IMG/VR virus record: IMGVR_UViG_3300031951_000017
Coordinates: 62,001 to 126,000 of that record
DNA: 64,000 bases
Reading direction: 5' to 3' (one strand)
DNA from: a virus
The notes below the pieces were generated by a model, which was not told the DNA's origin, searched no databases, and worked only from the letters and a program-made list of their open reading frames with translations. The position numbers and the translations under genes are program-made. Shown in pieces: positions 8,658 to 17,780 of this stretch. The first letter of the stretch is position 1. Each line of letters opens with the position of its first letter.

Positions 8658-11600
8658 TTAACAAGGTCCTGTGAATGTTAATGGGAATTGACAATCAAAC
8701 GCAACCCCACCACCTGCACCTGTAAATACATAAGTATATGTGCCATCCGATGAAACAATTCCTACAAAACTAGTTGACCCATTATTATCTGTTATAGTAT
8801 CATTTACTTGTATTTGTAAAGTTTCTGAAGTTTGTGTTAGTACAAGTTGATTTGTATTAATAGTTGTACCGCCATTCCATAAGGTTGGAATCACAATATT
8901 ACGTTGACAATTTGGTGTTAAAGTTAGTGTTGGTGTTGGGGATGGTGTTGGAGTTGGTGAACTTGGTGGTGCTGATGGCCAAGATTTAACGTTTGTCAGT
9001 AAAACCTGTATTTTTGCGGTCTGTGATGATGATACCGTTTCAAACCAAGAAGCCCCATTGTTTGTTGTTGCCCACCCAAAGGTGTCAGGAACCGCATTCG
9101 GGTAAGCTGGTGACAAGAAGTTTAAAACTGGGTATAAGTTAGTAGATGCTGGCGCCGCTTCAACACCGCTAGGTCTTTTTCTAACGTAGAACATAGTCAT
9201 ACCACCAATTACATTTGGTGAATTTCCCATATAAGTCGGAGTACCAGTGTGATATGTCGTCGTATATCCAAGTTGGACTTGACCATTTTGATTCCAAGAC
9301 TCTGCAACAAATCCTACAACGTAATAACCTGTAGGTATCGTGAGAGGGGTACTAGCGTCGATTGTTCCAAAAGTCGTAGTATCATATCCAGTTGCAACTG
9401 CTCTTGTGTTTACTTGTTCGTCAGTATTACCAATTTTAACCACACCATCAACATTACCAAAAATATCATTATATTCTTGTTGCGTAATAATTACCCAATC
9501 ATTATCTGTTGCATTTTGATAACTTACTAAACTTGTTGTTAATTGGTCTTCTAACGCATCATAATTTGGGTCGACTACATACGATGGGGCTAAATTAGCT
9601 CCAGAATCTAAAAATACTGATACTGTTGTTGATTGTTCATTTGATAAAAAAGATGCACCATACACATTCCACCCTGTAAACATATAACCTGGTGATGGTA
9701 CTGCCTGTATATTATATGAGACATTCTTTTCAACACTAACTTCAGTTTGTTCAGTATAAGTTACACCATCAAATATTATTGATAAACCACCACTTAATGG
9801 TTGGATGTACAACGTTAGGGGTACTAATGGTACTACTGAAGTTGTTGGTGTCATAGTCTGTGTTGGTGTTGGTGTGGATGTAGGTGTTGAGGACTGGGTG
9901 AGTGTCGGTGTTAATGTTGGAGTAGATGTGGGTGTAGGTGTTGGTGTTGGTGTGGATGTGAGTGTAGGTGTTGGTGTTTGACTAGATGTAAGTGTGGGTG
10001 TAGGTGTTGGTAAACAAAGGTCTAATTCTGTGATTATATAACTACCATTTTCTGCAATAATAAAATCATCGTTTTCAGTTAGAAGATATTGATTACAAGG
10101 GTTAAGATTAAAGATTGTTTCCGAAGATAGTGAGATTACTAAATCAACCCAATATGGTGACCATTTAACATCAACAAATTCTGACGTATCATTCAATATA
10201 TTATAATCCTCTTGACGTATTACAATAGTTTCACCACTTAATAAACCTTTTGGTACCACAACACCTGATTCAATATTTATACTATCTCCACTAATAGTCC
10301 CTAAAATATGTGTGAATGTAACCGACAAATCAAAATCTAAAGTGTTACTTAATTGTAGAGAATACACTGCTTCAATTGAACCTGGATATAGATTAGCAAT
10401 TAATATTACCTCAGCATCTAATGGTATATTATAAAGTTCATAGTTTACATCGCAAGGTATAATTGTAGTTGTTGTTGTAGTTACAGGTATCGTAGTTGTT
10501 GTTGTAGTTACAGGTATCGTGGTGGTTGTGGTTGTAATTTCATAAACTATTGCTGACAAATCACACTCAGGGACAATAACCTCACAATCGGGACAATCCC
10601 AATCAAACAAATTATACCTACCCTTATTTAATTTAAAATTATGTTTAACTTCGTCAGACGTTAAAGGTTTTACATAGTAATTAAATTGTGATATACCCCC
10701 ATCAAACGTACCTGCAAAGTATTTTTCTAATACTATATTTGTCGATAGTCCTGATAATGTAGTTCCACTTAAAACTGAATCAGGGAATAATTCAGGGTCT
10801 TGTTGGTATTGATAACCTAAATACGATGATGTTGTTGTCGTTGTTGAGTAATCTATTGTTGTAGTCGTGGTAACATCACCTGAAATTGGACATTCAATAA
10901 ATGTTAAATTTTCTCTCAGTCCTTGTGTACCACCACCCCAAGATATGTTAAACGGAACCCCTATTTGTTTTTCCCTCTCAACGTTCAAAGCTCTAGGTAT
11001 GACCTCTTCAAAATTTTCAAATGTGTGAAATTTACGTCCATTTACGTAGATTTTTAATCTACCTAATCTATAATCTTTTTCTTTTAACCACTTATCATTT
11101 AATTCAACAACCTCTCTACCATACGGAGTTTCAATTGTTGTTACATTATATGTTGTAGTTGTTGATGTGTATGTTGTGGTATAATAGTGAGTATATGGTG
11201 GTTGAATTAATGTGACAGATTGATTGTAAGTGGATGCGGTATAAACAAAATTAGTAATGTCCCCTAATCCGCCATACCAATACAAATGACATTCGTCCAT
11301 TGCACGATATCTCTCAAATACAACATCGACTTGTACCCAATGTTCAAATTTAATATAGTCAGTATTTTCACAAAAATAATGTATTCCTTTTGGTGTACAA
11401 TACTCTTGGACCGTACAACCTGATGTATAAGTTTTTGTTCCTGTACATGCATCTACGGCACATTCATCGGTTAACCTTAAAACCCTAACACATATTTTTG
11501 GATTACCCGGGTCACCACTAAATTTAACCACAAAATTGTTTGAACATGAGTCTCCACTTGGGTTAAGTTCAGGTGCAGTTATTTCTACCGAACTACATGG

Positions 11601-12530
11601 TGTAGTTTCAGTCACATATCTTAATGGTGGGTATACTGGACCACAATGTGAAAAAGTATTACCTGTATCTGAACATCCACAAGTACTTAAACAATCTAAT
11701 TTTTCAGTAACACGAGTATAAGCTGAAAATCCTGATGGTGAACCTGAAGCATAATGATAAAATTTATTCTCAGCCCTTGCTCCCATATAGAAGAACATAC
11801 CTGAATTTTCAGGGTAAACGTCATTTAAAGTTGTATCGCCAGTAGGTACAAAATAATCATCCCATATTCTAGGTCTTAATAATAATTCAGCACTCCATCC
11901 GTGATTTGGTCTTTCAGGTAACGTTTCATAATCGTACCCATATAACTTATAGAACCCTTGATAAAATCCTCCGTATAATTCATGGTAAACCCCTACATCA
12001 GTTTGTTTGGAAACAATCGAATAGTTGTCATTTTTTTCAATACCTGAAAATCTAATATTTGGTGGTTGGGTATATCCTGTTACTTGGAAAAATTTAGTTC
12101 TTCTGTCAAAAGATAACCTATCGAATTTTGTAAAATCGTTAATCCCTTGGGTTATGAATGCTGTCTCACCAGTCATTTCTTTTACAAGACCATTATCAAT
12201 ACCTGTAAGACCTATGTCACATAAACTTGTAAACCCTGAATAACAAGACAAATCTAGATTATCTGGATTATAGTAGTTTGACGAAACTAAAATATTAAAC
12301 GGATTATATGTGTTATATTCTAAAACGTATAATTCCGAATTGTCGGGATTATTTAAATCAATCTTAATTGGTAAGACGTTCCCGTCCTCATTACCTATAA
12401 TATAAGGTGAGAAAATAACTTCTTCTTTATAGTCCCTTTCATCTGACGTTAAACAGAAATCCATTATTTCAGATTTGTTTAACAAATACCATTTTGGGAA
12501 ATTATATTGGTTGATATTTTGGTACGCCAT
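8658..12530 (-). CDS. Giant modular appendage protein with Thr and Pro-Thr linkers
   Basis: 1290 residues, the largest gene in the window. In order: an N-terminal region with lectin-like or LamG-like patches (about 200-280), a Cys-rich stretch (about 275-400, CSTCGCSD), Thr linkers (about 551-565 and 656-688, with TTTTTTIPV in exact tandem), a domain of about 120 residues shared with the gene at 2664-3983 (CDVNYELYN ... SSETIF), a Pro-Thr stalk (about 839-893), a repeat resembling InlB B-type units (about 913-980, PGYMFTGWNVYG), a further beta-rich domain, a second short Pro-Thr linker (about 1188-1202) and a C-terminal domain ending GPC. Probably a long surface fibre or adhesin-like appendage. 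Composition and length are secure, receptor unknown. Confidence 0.75.
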   Translation of the reverse strand: MAYQNINQYNFPKWYLLNKSEIMDFCLTSDERDYKEEVIFSPYIIGNEDGNVLPIKIDLNNPDNSELYVLEYNTYNPFNILVSSNYYNPDNLDLSCYSGFTSLCDIGLTGIDNGLVKEMTGETAFITQGINDFTKFDRLSFDRRTKFFQVTGYTQPPNIRFSGIEKNDNYSIVSKQTDVGVYHELYGGFYQGFYKLYGYDYETLPERPNHGWSAELLLRPRIWDDYFVPTGDTTLNDVYPENSGMFFYMGARAENKFYHYASGSPSGFSAYTRVTEKLDCLSTCGCSDTGNTFSHCGPVYPPLRYVTETTPCSSVEITAPELNPSGDSCSNNFVVKFSGDPGNPKICVRVLRLTDECAVDACTGTKTYTSGCTVQEYCTPKGIHYFCENTDYIKFEHWVQVDVVFERYRAMDECHLYWYGGLGDITNFVYTASTYNQSVTLIQPPYTHYYTTTYTSTTTTYNVTTIETPYGREVVELNDKWLKEKDYRLGRLKIYVNGRKFHTFENFEEVIPRALNVEREKQIGVPFNISWGGGTQGLRENLTFIECPISGDVTTTTTIDYSTTTTTSSYLGYQYQQDPELFPDSVLSGTTLSGLSTNIVLEKYFAGTFDGGISQFNYYVKPLTSDEVKHNFKLNKGRYNLFDWDCPDCEVIVPECDLSAIVYEITTTTTTIPVTTTTTTIPVTTTTTTIIPCDVNYELYNIPLDAEVILIANLYPGSIEAVYSLQLSNTLDFDLSVTFTHILGTISGDSINIESGVVVPKGLLSGETIVIRQEDYNILNDTSEFVDVKWSPYWVDLVISLSSETIFNLNPCNQYLLTENDDFIIAENGSYIITELDLCLPTPTPTLTSSQTPTPTLTSTPTPTPTPTSTPTLTPTLTQSSTPTSTPTPTQTMTPTTSVVPLVPLTLYIQPLSGGLSIIFDGVTYTEQTEVSVEKNVSYNIQAVPSPGYMFTGWNVYGASFLSNEQSTTVSVFLDSGANLAPSYVVDPNYDALEDQLTTSLVSYQNATDNDWVIITQQEYNDIFGNVDGVVKIGNTDEQVNTRAVATGYDTTTFGTIDASTPLTIPTGYYVVGFVAESWNQNGQVQLGYTTTYHTGTPTYMGNSPNVIGGMTMFYVRKRPSGVEAAPASTNLYPVLNFLSPAYPNAVPDTFGWATTNNGASWFETVSSSQTAKIQVLLTNVKSWPSAPPSSPTPTPSPTPTLTLTPNCQRNIVIPTLWNGGTTINTNQLVLTQTSETLQIQVNDTITDNNGSTSFVGIVSSDGTYTYVFTGAGGGVAFDCQFPLTFTGPC
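9850..10015 (-). repeat. Pro-Thr coding minisatellite
   Basis: Run of GTTGGTGTn-like units encoding TPTPT and STPT words in the giant appendage gene. Lengths are multiples of three, so slippage would be in frame. Confidence 0.85.
10465..10518 (-). repeat. Exact 27-bp tandem duplication
   Basis: Two identical 27-bp copies (10465-10491 and 10492-10518), each encoding TTTTTTIPV in the giant appendage protein. Perfect identity suggests recent duplication. Confidence 0.9.
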
Positions 12531-12540
12531 AATTCTTATG

Positions 12541-12548
12541 ATAAATAC
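12541..12548 (-). promoter_or_regulatory. GTATTTAT element (late-type motif)
   Basis: GTATTTAT on the coding strand, 10 nt before the giant appendage gene. A second copy on the opposite strand faces the divergent gene. Confidence 0.4.
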
Positions 12549-12559
12549 TTTGGATTGAA

Positions 12560-12567
12560 GTATTTAT
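12560..12567 (+). promoter_or_regulatory. GTATTTAT element (late-type motif)
   Basis: GTATTTAT on the plus strand, 21 nt before the start at 12589. With the copy at 12541-12548 it makes a divergent pair in the gap between the tail block and the plus-strand block. Confidence 0.4.
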
Positions 12568-12588
12568 TAGTAAAAACAAACTATCAAA

Positions 12589-13449
12589 ATGGAGTTAAAT
12601 AAAGAATATTTTCAAAACCCTTACTATTTTTTCCTAAAAACTAGGAAGGATAGTGGTTCATTATACTATTCAATATCAAATACTTTATCTGAATCGAGAA
12701 AAAAAGACGAAAGATTTGATTTTGATTTAAAGGATATGGATAAAGTTAGAAAGATTGTAATGAAGATTATAAAGGATAAGAAAATAAAAACTATTCCTGA
12801 ATTAAAGAAGGTTTTAACCAAATCTGTAACTAAAAAAGATGATGGTGAAATTTCAGAATTTGTTGATGAGACAGGAGCTATGAAATCTTCTAGAATACCA
12901 AATATTAACCATACCTTATCACCAAACCGTACTATGGACCAAACCATTCTTAATAGAATGACAAACAACCCAGTTACTAGAGGTTATAGAAGATATTATG
13001 GAGAAAACGAATCTAAAAAAGGTAACATAGTTAATGAAACTGATTTTTCTGACGCTTTTGGTTATGAGGAAACTAAAGAAATGGATGGACCTGAAACTTT
13101 TAACTATTTTGTTAATGATTTGGAGATGGACCCAATTGAAGCGATGGAGAGAACAAAACAATTTGGTAAGGACCCTAGCGGTGAAAAAACTAAAAAGGCA
13201 CCGAAAAGGATTAGAAATCAAAAAGGGTTCATTGACAGGATGACTTTAGCAGAAAAAACATTAGAAGAAAACGCCGTCAAAATGATTGAGGATATTTTAA
13301 TGAATTCAAAAACTAAGGATTATGAAGTGACTGAAAGGGAGTCACCTATCAAAAATATATTAAAGAAAAACGTGCTAGCTTTGAAAAATATGGCCGAGAA
13401 AAATGGTTTAAGTGTTAATGAATTAATTAAAATGTTTAAAAGTGAATAG
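12589..13449 (+). CDS. Hypothetical virion-type protein
   Basis: 286 residues, Lys/Glu-rich and mostly helical, with no signal peptide or membrane segment. A middle segment (DSLYY-type start, TRGYRRYYGEN at about 145) and a C-terminal helix (NGLSVNELIKMF) are the only distinct features. First gene of a tight plus-strand operon: its 3' end overlaps the next gene by 8 nt. Family not recognised; a neck, head or packaging accessory is possible from position. Confidence 0.65.
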   Translation: MELNKEYFQNPYYFFLKTRKDSGSLYYSISNTLSESRKKDERFDFDLKDMDKVRKIVMKIIKDKKIKTIPELKKVLTKSVTKKDDGEISEFVDETGAMKSSRIPNINHTLSPNRTMDQTILNRMTNNPVTRGYRRYYGENESKKGNIVNETDFSDAFGYEETKEMDGPETFNYFVNDLEMDPIEAMERTKQFGKDPSGEKTKKAPKRIRNQKGFIDRMTLAEKTLEENAVKMIEDILMNSKTKDYEVTERESPIKNILKKNVLALKNMAEKNGLSVNELIKMFKSE

Positions 13450-13912
13450 TAAGTTATACGGAAATATGGTCGATTTACCTAATGATGTTAAAAACGTCCT
13501 TAAATCTGCATTGACCAAACATTCCCAAACTTCAAACAATAATCAAGAAGGTATTACTAGAAATCGAGGTCTTTTAAACAAAGGTAAAGCATCCTACCAA
13601 CAACTAAAAAGAATTAAAAATTGGTTTGATAATTATAACGGACCAAAAGATGCGAAAGAATATGAGTTAAATGGTGGTGATAAAATGAAAGAATGGGTAG
13701 ATGGTATATTAAAACAGATGAGAAATGGTGTACTAACTAGTACTCAAATGAGAAAAGAATATCTTCCCGATAAAACTAAAAACTCAGAATTTAATGTGGA
13801 TTTGAAAAACGACAATCGACCTTCACAATCACATGGAAATTCTTTAGCCAAATATAATATTGATTTAACAGAAAGCCTAAAAAGGATAAATGAAATAATG
13901 TCAAAAATTTAA
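13442..13912 (+). CDS. Hypothetical protein
   Basis: 156 residues, basic and hydrophilic, overlapping the preceding gene by 8 nt. A central KRIKNWFDNYNGPKD segment is followed by a GGDKMKEWVDG segment, a pattern seen in small phage proteins that I cannot assign. Probably co-translated with its neighbour. Confidence 0.6.
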   Translation: MNSKLYGNMVDLPNDVKNVLKSALTKHSQTSNNNQEGITRNRGLLNKGKASYQQLKRIKNWFDNYNGPKDAKEYELNGGDKMKEWVDGILKQMRNGVLTSTQMRKEYLPDKTKNSEFNVDLKNDNRPSQSHGNSLAKYNIDLTESLKRINEIMSKI

Positions 13913-13916
13913 AATT

Positions 13917-14216
13917 ATGCCACAACCAATTATACCACAAGACTATACCCAACCACTAAATGAATTGGGTCAAATTGGAGCATCTCAAAGAACCGCTCTA
14001 ATCACTGTGAACACATTAAAACCACAGGCAAATGAATATTCAAGTACCAATCCTGATGCGTTGGCAGATGGTGACAATATGGGTAGAGGTACTGGTTTCT
14101 TCTTAGATGTTTACAATCAGGCCGCAGGTACAATTACCGACATCACAGAAAGAAATTCAGAAATAGTTATTAATGAATACAAACCAAATAACCCATATAC
14201 CACACCAACTCTATAA
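13917..14216 (+). CDS. Small hypothetical protein
   Basis: 99 residues, acidic, Asn/Thr-rich, without predicted membrane segment. It starts 4 nt after the previous stop and its stop overlaps the next ATG by 1 nt (TAATG), which indicates translational coupling. Composition suggests a small structural component. No family recognised. Confidence 0.55.
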   Translation: MPQPIIPQDYTQPLNELGQIGASQRTALITVNTLKPQANEYSSTNPDALADGDNMGRGTGFFLDVYNQAAGTITDITERNSEIVINEYKPNNPYTTPTL

Positions 14217-14629
14217 TGAAATTAACTGACACATTAAAATCTTTAATTGTCGAGGAAGTTGCCTTAGACCAGGTTATTAGTGCGGTTAAAAATAGAAAAA
14301 AAATAATCATTTATTATGATGGTGATGAACCAGGTGGTAAGGGTTTAAGGGAAATAGAACCTGTCTGTATAGGTAGAACTAAGGGTAAGAAAAATTTAGT
14401 AGTTCGAGCATGGGATTCTGAAGGAGCCTCACATAGAGGGTTTTTAGGTACAAGACCTATGCCAGGTTGGAGGCTATTCAAACTTAATAAAATAATAACT
14501 TTTAAGGAAACGGGTGAAACTTTTGATGAACCTAAACCTAATTTTAATTTTAATGGTGACAAAAGTTTAGAAGATATTATTATTATAGCAAAATTCGACA
14601 ATAATCCCGGGGAACAAAATTTAGCTTAA
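14216..14629 (+). CDS. WYL-like domain protein
   Basis: 137 residues. An N-terminal helix is followed by AVKNRKKIIIYYDGD, then LREIEPVCIGRTKGKKNLVVRAWD, and GWRLFKLNKI. This order (hydrophobic IxYxG strand, R-x-IEP strand, basic strand, R-LFKLNKI strand) matches the small SH3-like WYL fold of ligand- or nucleic-acid-sensing regulators. No DNA-binding helix-turn-helix is fused to it, unlike most bacterial WYL regulators. The three residues after which the fold is named are not strictly conserved, so the call is moderate. Confidence 0.5.
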   Translation: MKLTDTLKSLIVEEVALDQVISAVKNRKKIIIYYDGDEPGGKGLREIEPVCIGRTKGKKNLVVRAWDSEGASHRGFLGTRPMPGWRLFKLNKIITFKETGETFDEPKPNFNFNGDKSLEDIIIIAKFDNNPGEQNLA

Positions 14630-14630
14630 T

Positions 14631-15203
14631 ATGAGTAAAGATTTAATGGAAAAACTAATGATTTCTAAAGCAATTATGCAGAAATCAGATTCAATAAAAA
14701 GAGGTAATGTGAGTGAATCTTCATTGGACACCACAAGGACAATAAATGCACCTCAATTAGAGTCATTTCAACCAGTTAGTGGTAACTATAATATCCCACA
14801 AGAATTTATACAGGAGTCTCAAGTATCAAAAATGCCACAAGTGGCTACAAAAGATAGAATTGTTAATTCAAAATTACCTGATGAAATTAAACGATTAATG
14901 ATTGAGAATCCTATTGAAGCACCCACATCAATGTATGGTGGGTCAGTTATTAGTGAAGAGTTGGTTGAGAAAGCTTCAAAATTAATGGGTACACAACGAC
15001 CTGAACAAAAAAAAGTGGTATCAGAATCTACTAGTCCTAGTAATTTAAGAGAAATGTTACGTGAGGTTGTTGAGGAAGTTTTAAGAGAGAATGGTGTGAT
15101 TGCCGAGTCCAGTCAAAAAGCTAATGAAACAATCTCCTTCAAAGTCGGGGAACATATTTTTGAGGGTAGAGTTACAAAAATTAAAAAAATCAGAAAACAA
15201 TAA
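14631..15203 (+). CDS. Hypothetical helical protein
   Basis: 190 residues. An unstructured, Ser/Gln-rich N-terminal half is followed by a strong amphipathic helix (NLREMLREVVEEVLREN, about 135-151) and a short beta-type end (FKVGEHIFEGRVTKIKKI). Similar helices occur in head-associated small proteins of this window. Starts 1 nt after the WYL-like gene. Function unknown. Confidence 0.6.
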   Translation: MSKDLMEKLMISKAIMQKSDSIKRGNVSESSLDTTRTINAPQLESFQPVSGNYNIPQEFIQESQVSKMPQVATKDRIVNSKLPDEIKRLMIENPIEAPTSMYGGSVISEELVEKASKLMGTQRPEQKKVVSESTSPSNLREMLREVVEEVLRENGVIAESSQKANETISFKVGEHIFEGRVTKIKKIRKQ

Positions 15204-15209
15204 TCTGTA

Positions 15210-15240
15210 TTGATAGTCTGACTTTCTGTTGTTATACTTC
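15210..15240 (+). promoter_or_regulatory. Weak Bacteroidota-type promoter candidate
   Basis: TTG at 15210-15212, 20 nt, then TATACTTC at 15233-15240, 14 nt before the glycosyltransferase start. The -7 box has two mismatches to TAnnTTTG, so this is only a candidate. Confidence 0.25.
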
Positions 15241-15254
15241 TAAAAAAAGTAAAA

Positions 15255-16475
15255 ATGACAGAAAAGATTAATGTTTTAGTAGCCCCATCAGACAAAACAG
15301 GAGTAGGTAAATTCCGCTCTGTAGACCCTCACATCGCATTACAACGACTTTATCCTGAAGATTTTCATGTTGATATTGTTTACGATTTTAATTTTGCGGA
15401 TATCAATTTTTGGAAAAAGTATCAGATAGTACATTTCCATCGTAGTATTGGTCACGATTTTGACCAAGCGGTCAATCTAATTAAAATGCTTAAAAGTTTA
15501 GGTATTATAATGGTTATGGATTTAGATGATTATTGGTTACCAACTAAAGAACATCCACTTCATTCTTTGATTTTACAAAACAAAATGAATGAAAAAATAG
15601 TTAATAATCTAAAAGTTGCTGACTATGTGATAACTACAACTGAAATGTTTGCTAATGAAATTAGAAAAATTAACAAAAATGTTGTTGTTATACCAAATTC
15701 TATAGACCCTAGTGAACCACAATTTCAATATGAAAAAACTGAAAGTGATTTATTACGTATTGGTTGGTTAGGAGGTTCTTCACATCTACATGATTTAATG
15801 TTGTTAGATGGTACATTTAATAAATTACGTTCAGATAGAAACAAGTTTCAAACATATTTGGCAGGATTTGACACTAGGGGTACAGTCACAGAAATTAATC
15901 GTGATAATGGACAACAAACACAACGTCCAATTAAACCTCATGAGACTGTTTGGTATCAGTATGAAAAAATAATGACTGACAATTATCATGGACTAGACAC
16001 AAATTATGTAAATTTTCTAATGAAATTTAAGGAAGAACCATATCCCAATATGGACAATCAACAATACGTTAGAGTTTGGACTAGACCTGTTAATGCATAC
16101 GCCGCTAACTATAAAAGATTTGATGTTTCGTTGGCACCAATTAAAAATCATATCTTTAATAGAGTTAAATCACAATTAAAGGTTATTGAGGCGGGATTTC
16201 ATAAAAAAGCATTGATTGCGTCAAATGTGGGTCCGTACACAATCGATTTGAAACATTGTTTAGATAAAGGTAATTTTGTATCGGGTGCTAATGCTTTTTT
16301 AGTTGATGAGAATAAGAACCATTCAGACTGGTCAAAATACATTAAAAAATTAATCGATAATCCAAACTTGGTTACCGATTTGGGAGAATCTTTGTATGAA
16401 ACAGTTAAAGATACTTACCATATTGATACAACAACTAAATTTAGAAGTGAATTTTATAAATCTTTAGTAAAATGA
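15255..16475 (+). CDS. GT4-like (GT-B) glycosyltransferase
   Basis: 406 residues. The N-terminal half contains KTGVGKFRSVDPH and FHRSIG, then MDLDDYWLP; the C-terminal half has VVVIPNSIDPSEPQ, the inter-domain IGWLGGSSHLHD and the donor-site segment SQLKVIEAGFHKKALIASNVGPY. These are typical of two-domain GT-B enzymes of the GT4 type. It opens the sugar-modification block and its stop overlaps the start of the exonuclease by 4 nt. Donor and acceptor unknown; virion protein or host glycan are both possible acceptors. Confidence 0.78.
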   Translation: MTEKINVLVAPSDKTGVGKFRSVDPHIALQRLYPEDFHVDIVYDFNFADINFWKKYQIVHFHRSIGHDFDQAVNLIKMLKSLGIIMVMDLDDYWLPTKEHPLHSLILQNKMNEKIVNNLKVADYVITTTEMFANEIRKINKNVVVIPNSIDPSEPQFQYEKTESDLLRIGWLGGSSHLHDLMLLDGTFNKLRSDRNKFQTYLAGFDTRGTVTEINRDNGQQTQRPIKPHETVWYQYEKIMTDNYHGLDTNYVNFLMKFKEEPYPNMDNQQYVRVWTRPVNAYAANYKRFDVSLAPIKNHIFNRVKSQLKVIEAGFHKKALIASNVGPYTIDLKHCLDKGNFVSGANAFLVDENKNHSDWSKYIKKLIDNPNLVTDLGESLYETVKDTYHIDTTTKFRSEFYKSLVK

Positions 16476-17170
16476 TAAACACACCTTTAGACCACATCTT
16501 ATTTATTGATATTGAAACTGTGGGAATCACTAGTACATATGAACAATTCTGTGTTGATTACCCTGAGCTTTGTTTCCAATATAAAAACTACTATGATTGG
16601 TTTCAAAAACGATTTGTGGAAGACTCTCATTTAGACTTAGGTGAAATGTTTAATAAACGTTCAGCTTTAGTTCCAGAGTTTGCAAAAATAATTTGTGTTT
16701 CAGTAGCGTTTGTTGACCCAAAAGGAGAGTTAAGAAAACAAACTTTTTTTAATTCAGATGAGAAGGTGTTACTTAAAGAAGTTAATAGTCTATTAGATAA
16801 GGTTAATAAATTAAATTTTATACTTTGTGGACATAATCTAAAGAACTTTGATATCCCAATGTTAGCAAAACGTATGATTATCAACGGAATACGTCCATCA
16901 CAGATGTTACCGACACACGACACAAAACCTTGGGAGATTAAAGCGATTGATACTAAGGAATTTTGGCAGTATGGTCAGTTTGGAGCGATTTCTTCCTTAG
17001 AATTAATGTGTGTTAGTATGGGTGTACCATCATCTAAAACTATGGAAGTAACAGGGGACTCAATTCACAAAACTTACTGGTTTGATGAGAAATACGACCA
17101 AATAAAAGAGTATTGTGAAAAAGATGTTGAGTGTTTAGTTGAAGTAATAAAAAAAATTAAAAGTCTATAA
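16472..17170 (+). CDS. DEDDy-type 3'-5' exonuclease
   Basis: 232 residues. Exo I motif Asp13-x-Glu15 in LFIDIET, Exo II in GHNLKNFDIPML and Exo III in YCEKDVECL (Y-x3-D) identify a DnaQ-like DEDDy nuclease related to the proofreading exonuclease of family B polymerases. No polymerase domain is attached. Likely role: processing 3' ends or proofreading with a polymerase encoded elsewhere. Its start overlaps the upstream glycosyltransferase by 4 nt and the dUTPase starts 1 nt after its stop. Confidence 0.82.
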   Translation: MINTPLDHILFIDIETVGITSTYEQFCVDYPELCFQYKNYYDWFQKRFVEDSHLDLGEMFNKRSALVPEFAKIICVSVAFVDPKGELRKQTFFNSDEKVLLKEVNSLLDKVNKLNFILCGHNLKNFDIPMLAKRMIINGIRPSQMLPTHDTKPWEIKAIDTKEFWQYGQFGAISSLELMCVSMGVPSSKTMEVTGDSIHKTYWFDEKYDQIKEYCEKDVECLVEVIKKIKSL

Positions 17171-17171
17171 T

Positions 17172-17762
17172 ATGAGTGAAAAAAATTTTAACATTAATGA
17201 TTATAAGTTTCTTTTTGAGAAGGATGGTGACGACGGTAATTATAAAAAGATTTTAGATTCATTTTCAGATAGAATCAGTAATATCCAAGACAAATTTGAT
17301 GTTAGTGGATTCACCCCAAAAAAAATATTAGAGTATAAAGTACTAAGTCCGTATGCTACTCATCCTTCTTATGTATATCCTACGGACTCAGGATTTGATT
17401 TATACTCTACCGAATCTCTGATAATTCCACCATTAGGAAGAGCTTTAGTTCCCACAGGTTTGTCATTTGACCTACCTGATGGAACCGAACTTCAAATTAG
17501 AAGTAAAAGTGGGTTGGCCATCAATAAAGGTATAATGGTTTTAAATTCACCAGGAACTGTTGATTGTGGTTACACAGGTGAAGTTAAGATTATCCTATTT
17601 AATTGTTCGTCTGAAGCTGTTGAAATTGAGAGAGGGATGAAAATCGCTCAAGCGGTATATGTTAATTGTATGAATGGTAAGTGGGTTGAGTTGGAGGAAG
17701 TTGATGAAATTAAAGGGAAAGATAGAAACGATAATGGTTTTGGTAGTACAGGTTTAAAATAA
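17172..17762 (+). CDS. dut: dUTPase with N-terminal extension
   Basis: 196 residues. Residues about 55-196 carry the five trimeric dUTPase motifs: DSGFDLYS (72-79), RSKSGLA (110-116), NSPGTVDCGYTGEV (125-138), a fourth RGMKIAQAV motif and the C-terminal NGFGSTG loop. Catalytic Asp131 is in motif 3. The first 55 residues are an extra charged extension absent from the usual 150-residue enzyme. It hydrolyses dUTP to dUMP and diphosphate, keeping uracil out of phage DNA and feeding dTMP synthesis. Confidence 0.92.
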   Translation: MSEKNFNINDYKFLFEKDGDDGNYKKILDSFSDRISNIQDKFDVSGFTPKKILEYKVLSPYATHPSYVYPTDSGFDLYSTESLIIPPLGRALVPTGLSFDLPDGTELQIRSKSGLAINKGIMVLNSPGTVDCGYTGEVKIILFNCSSEAVEIERGMKIAQAVYVNCMNGKWVELEEVDEIKGKDRNDNGFGSTGLK

Positions 17763-17780
17763 AAATATAAAATATTAGTC

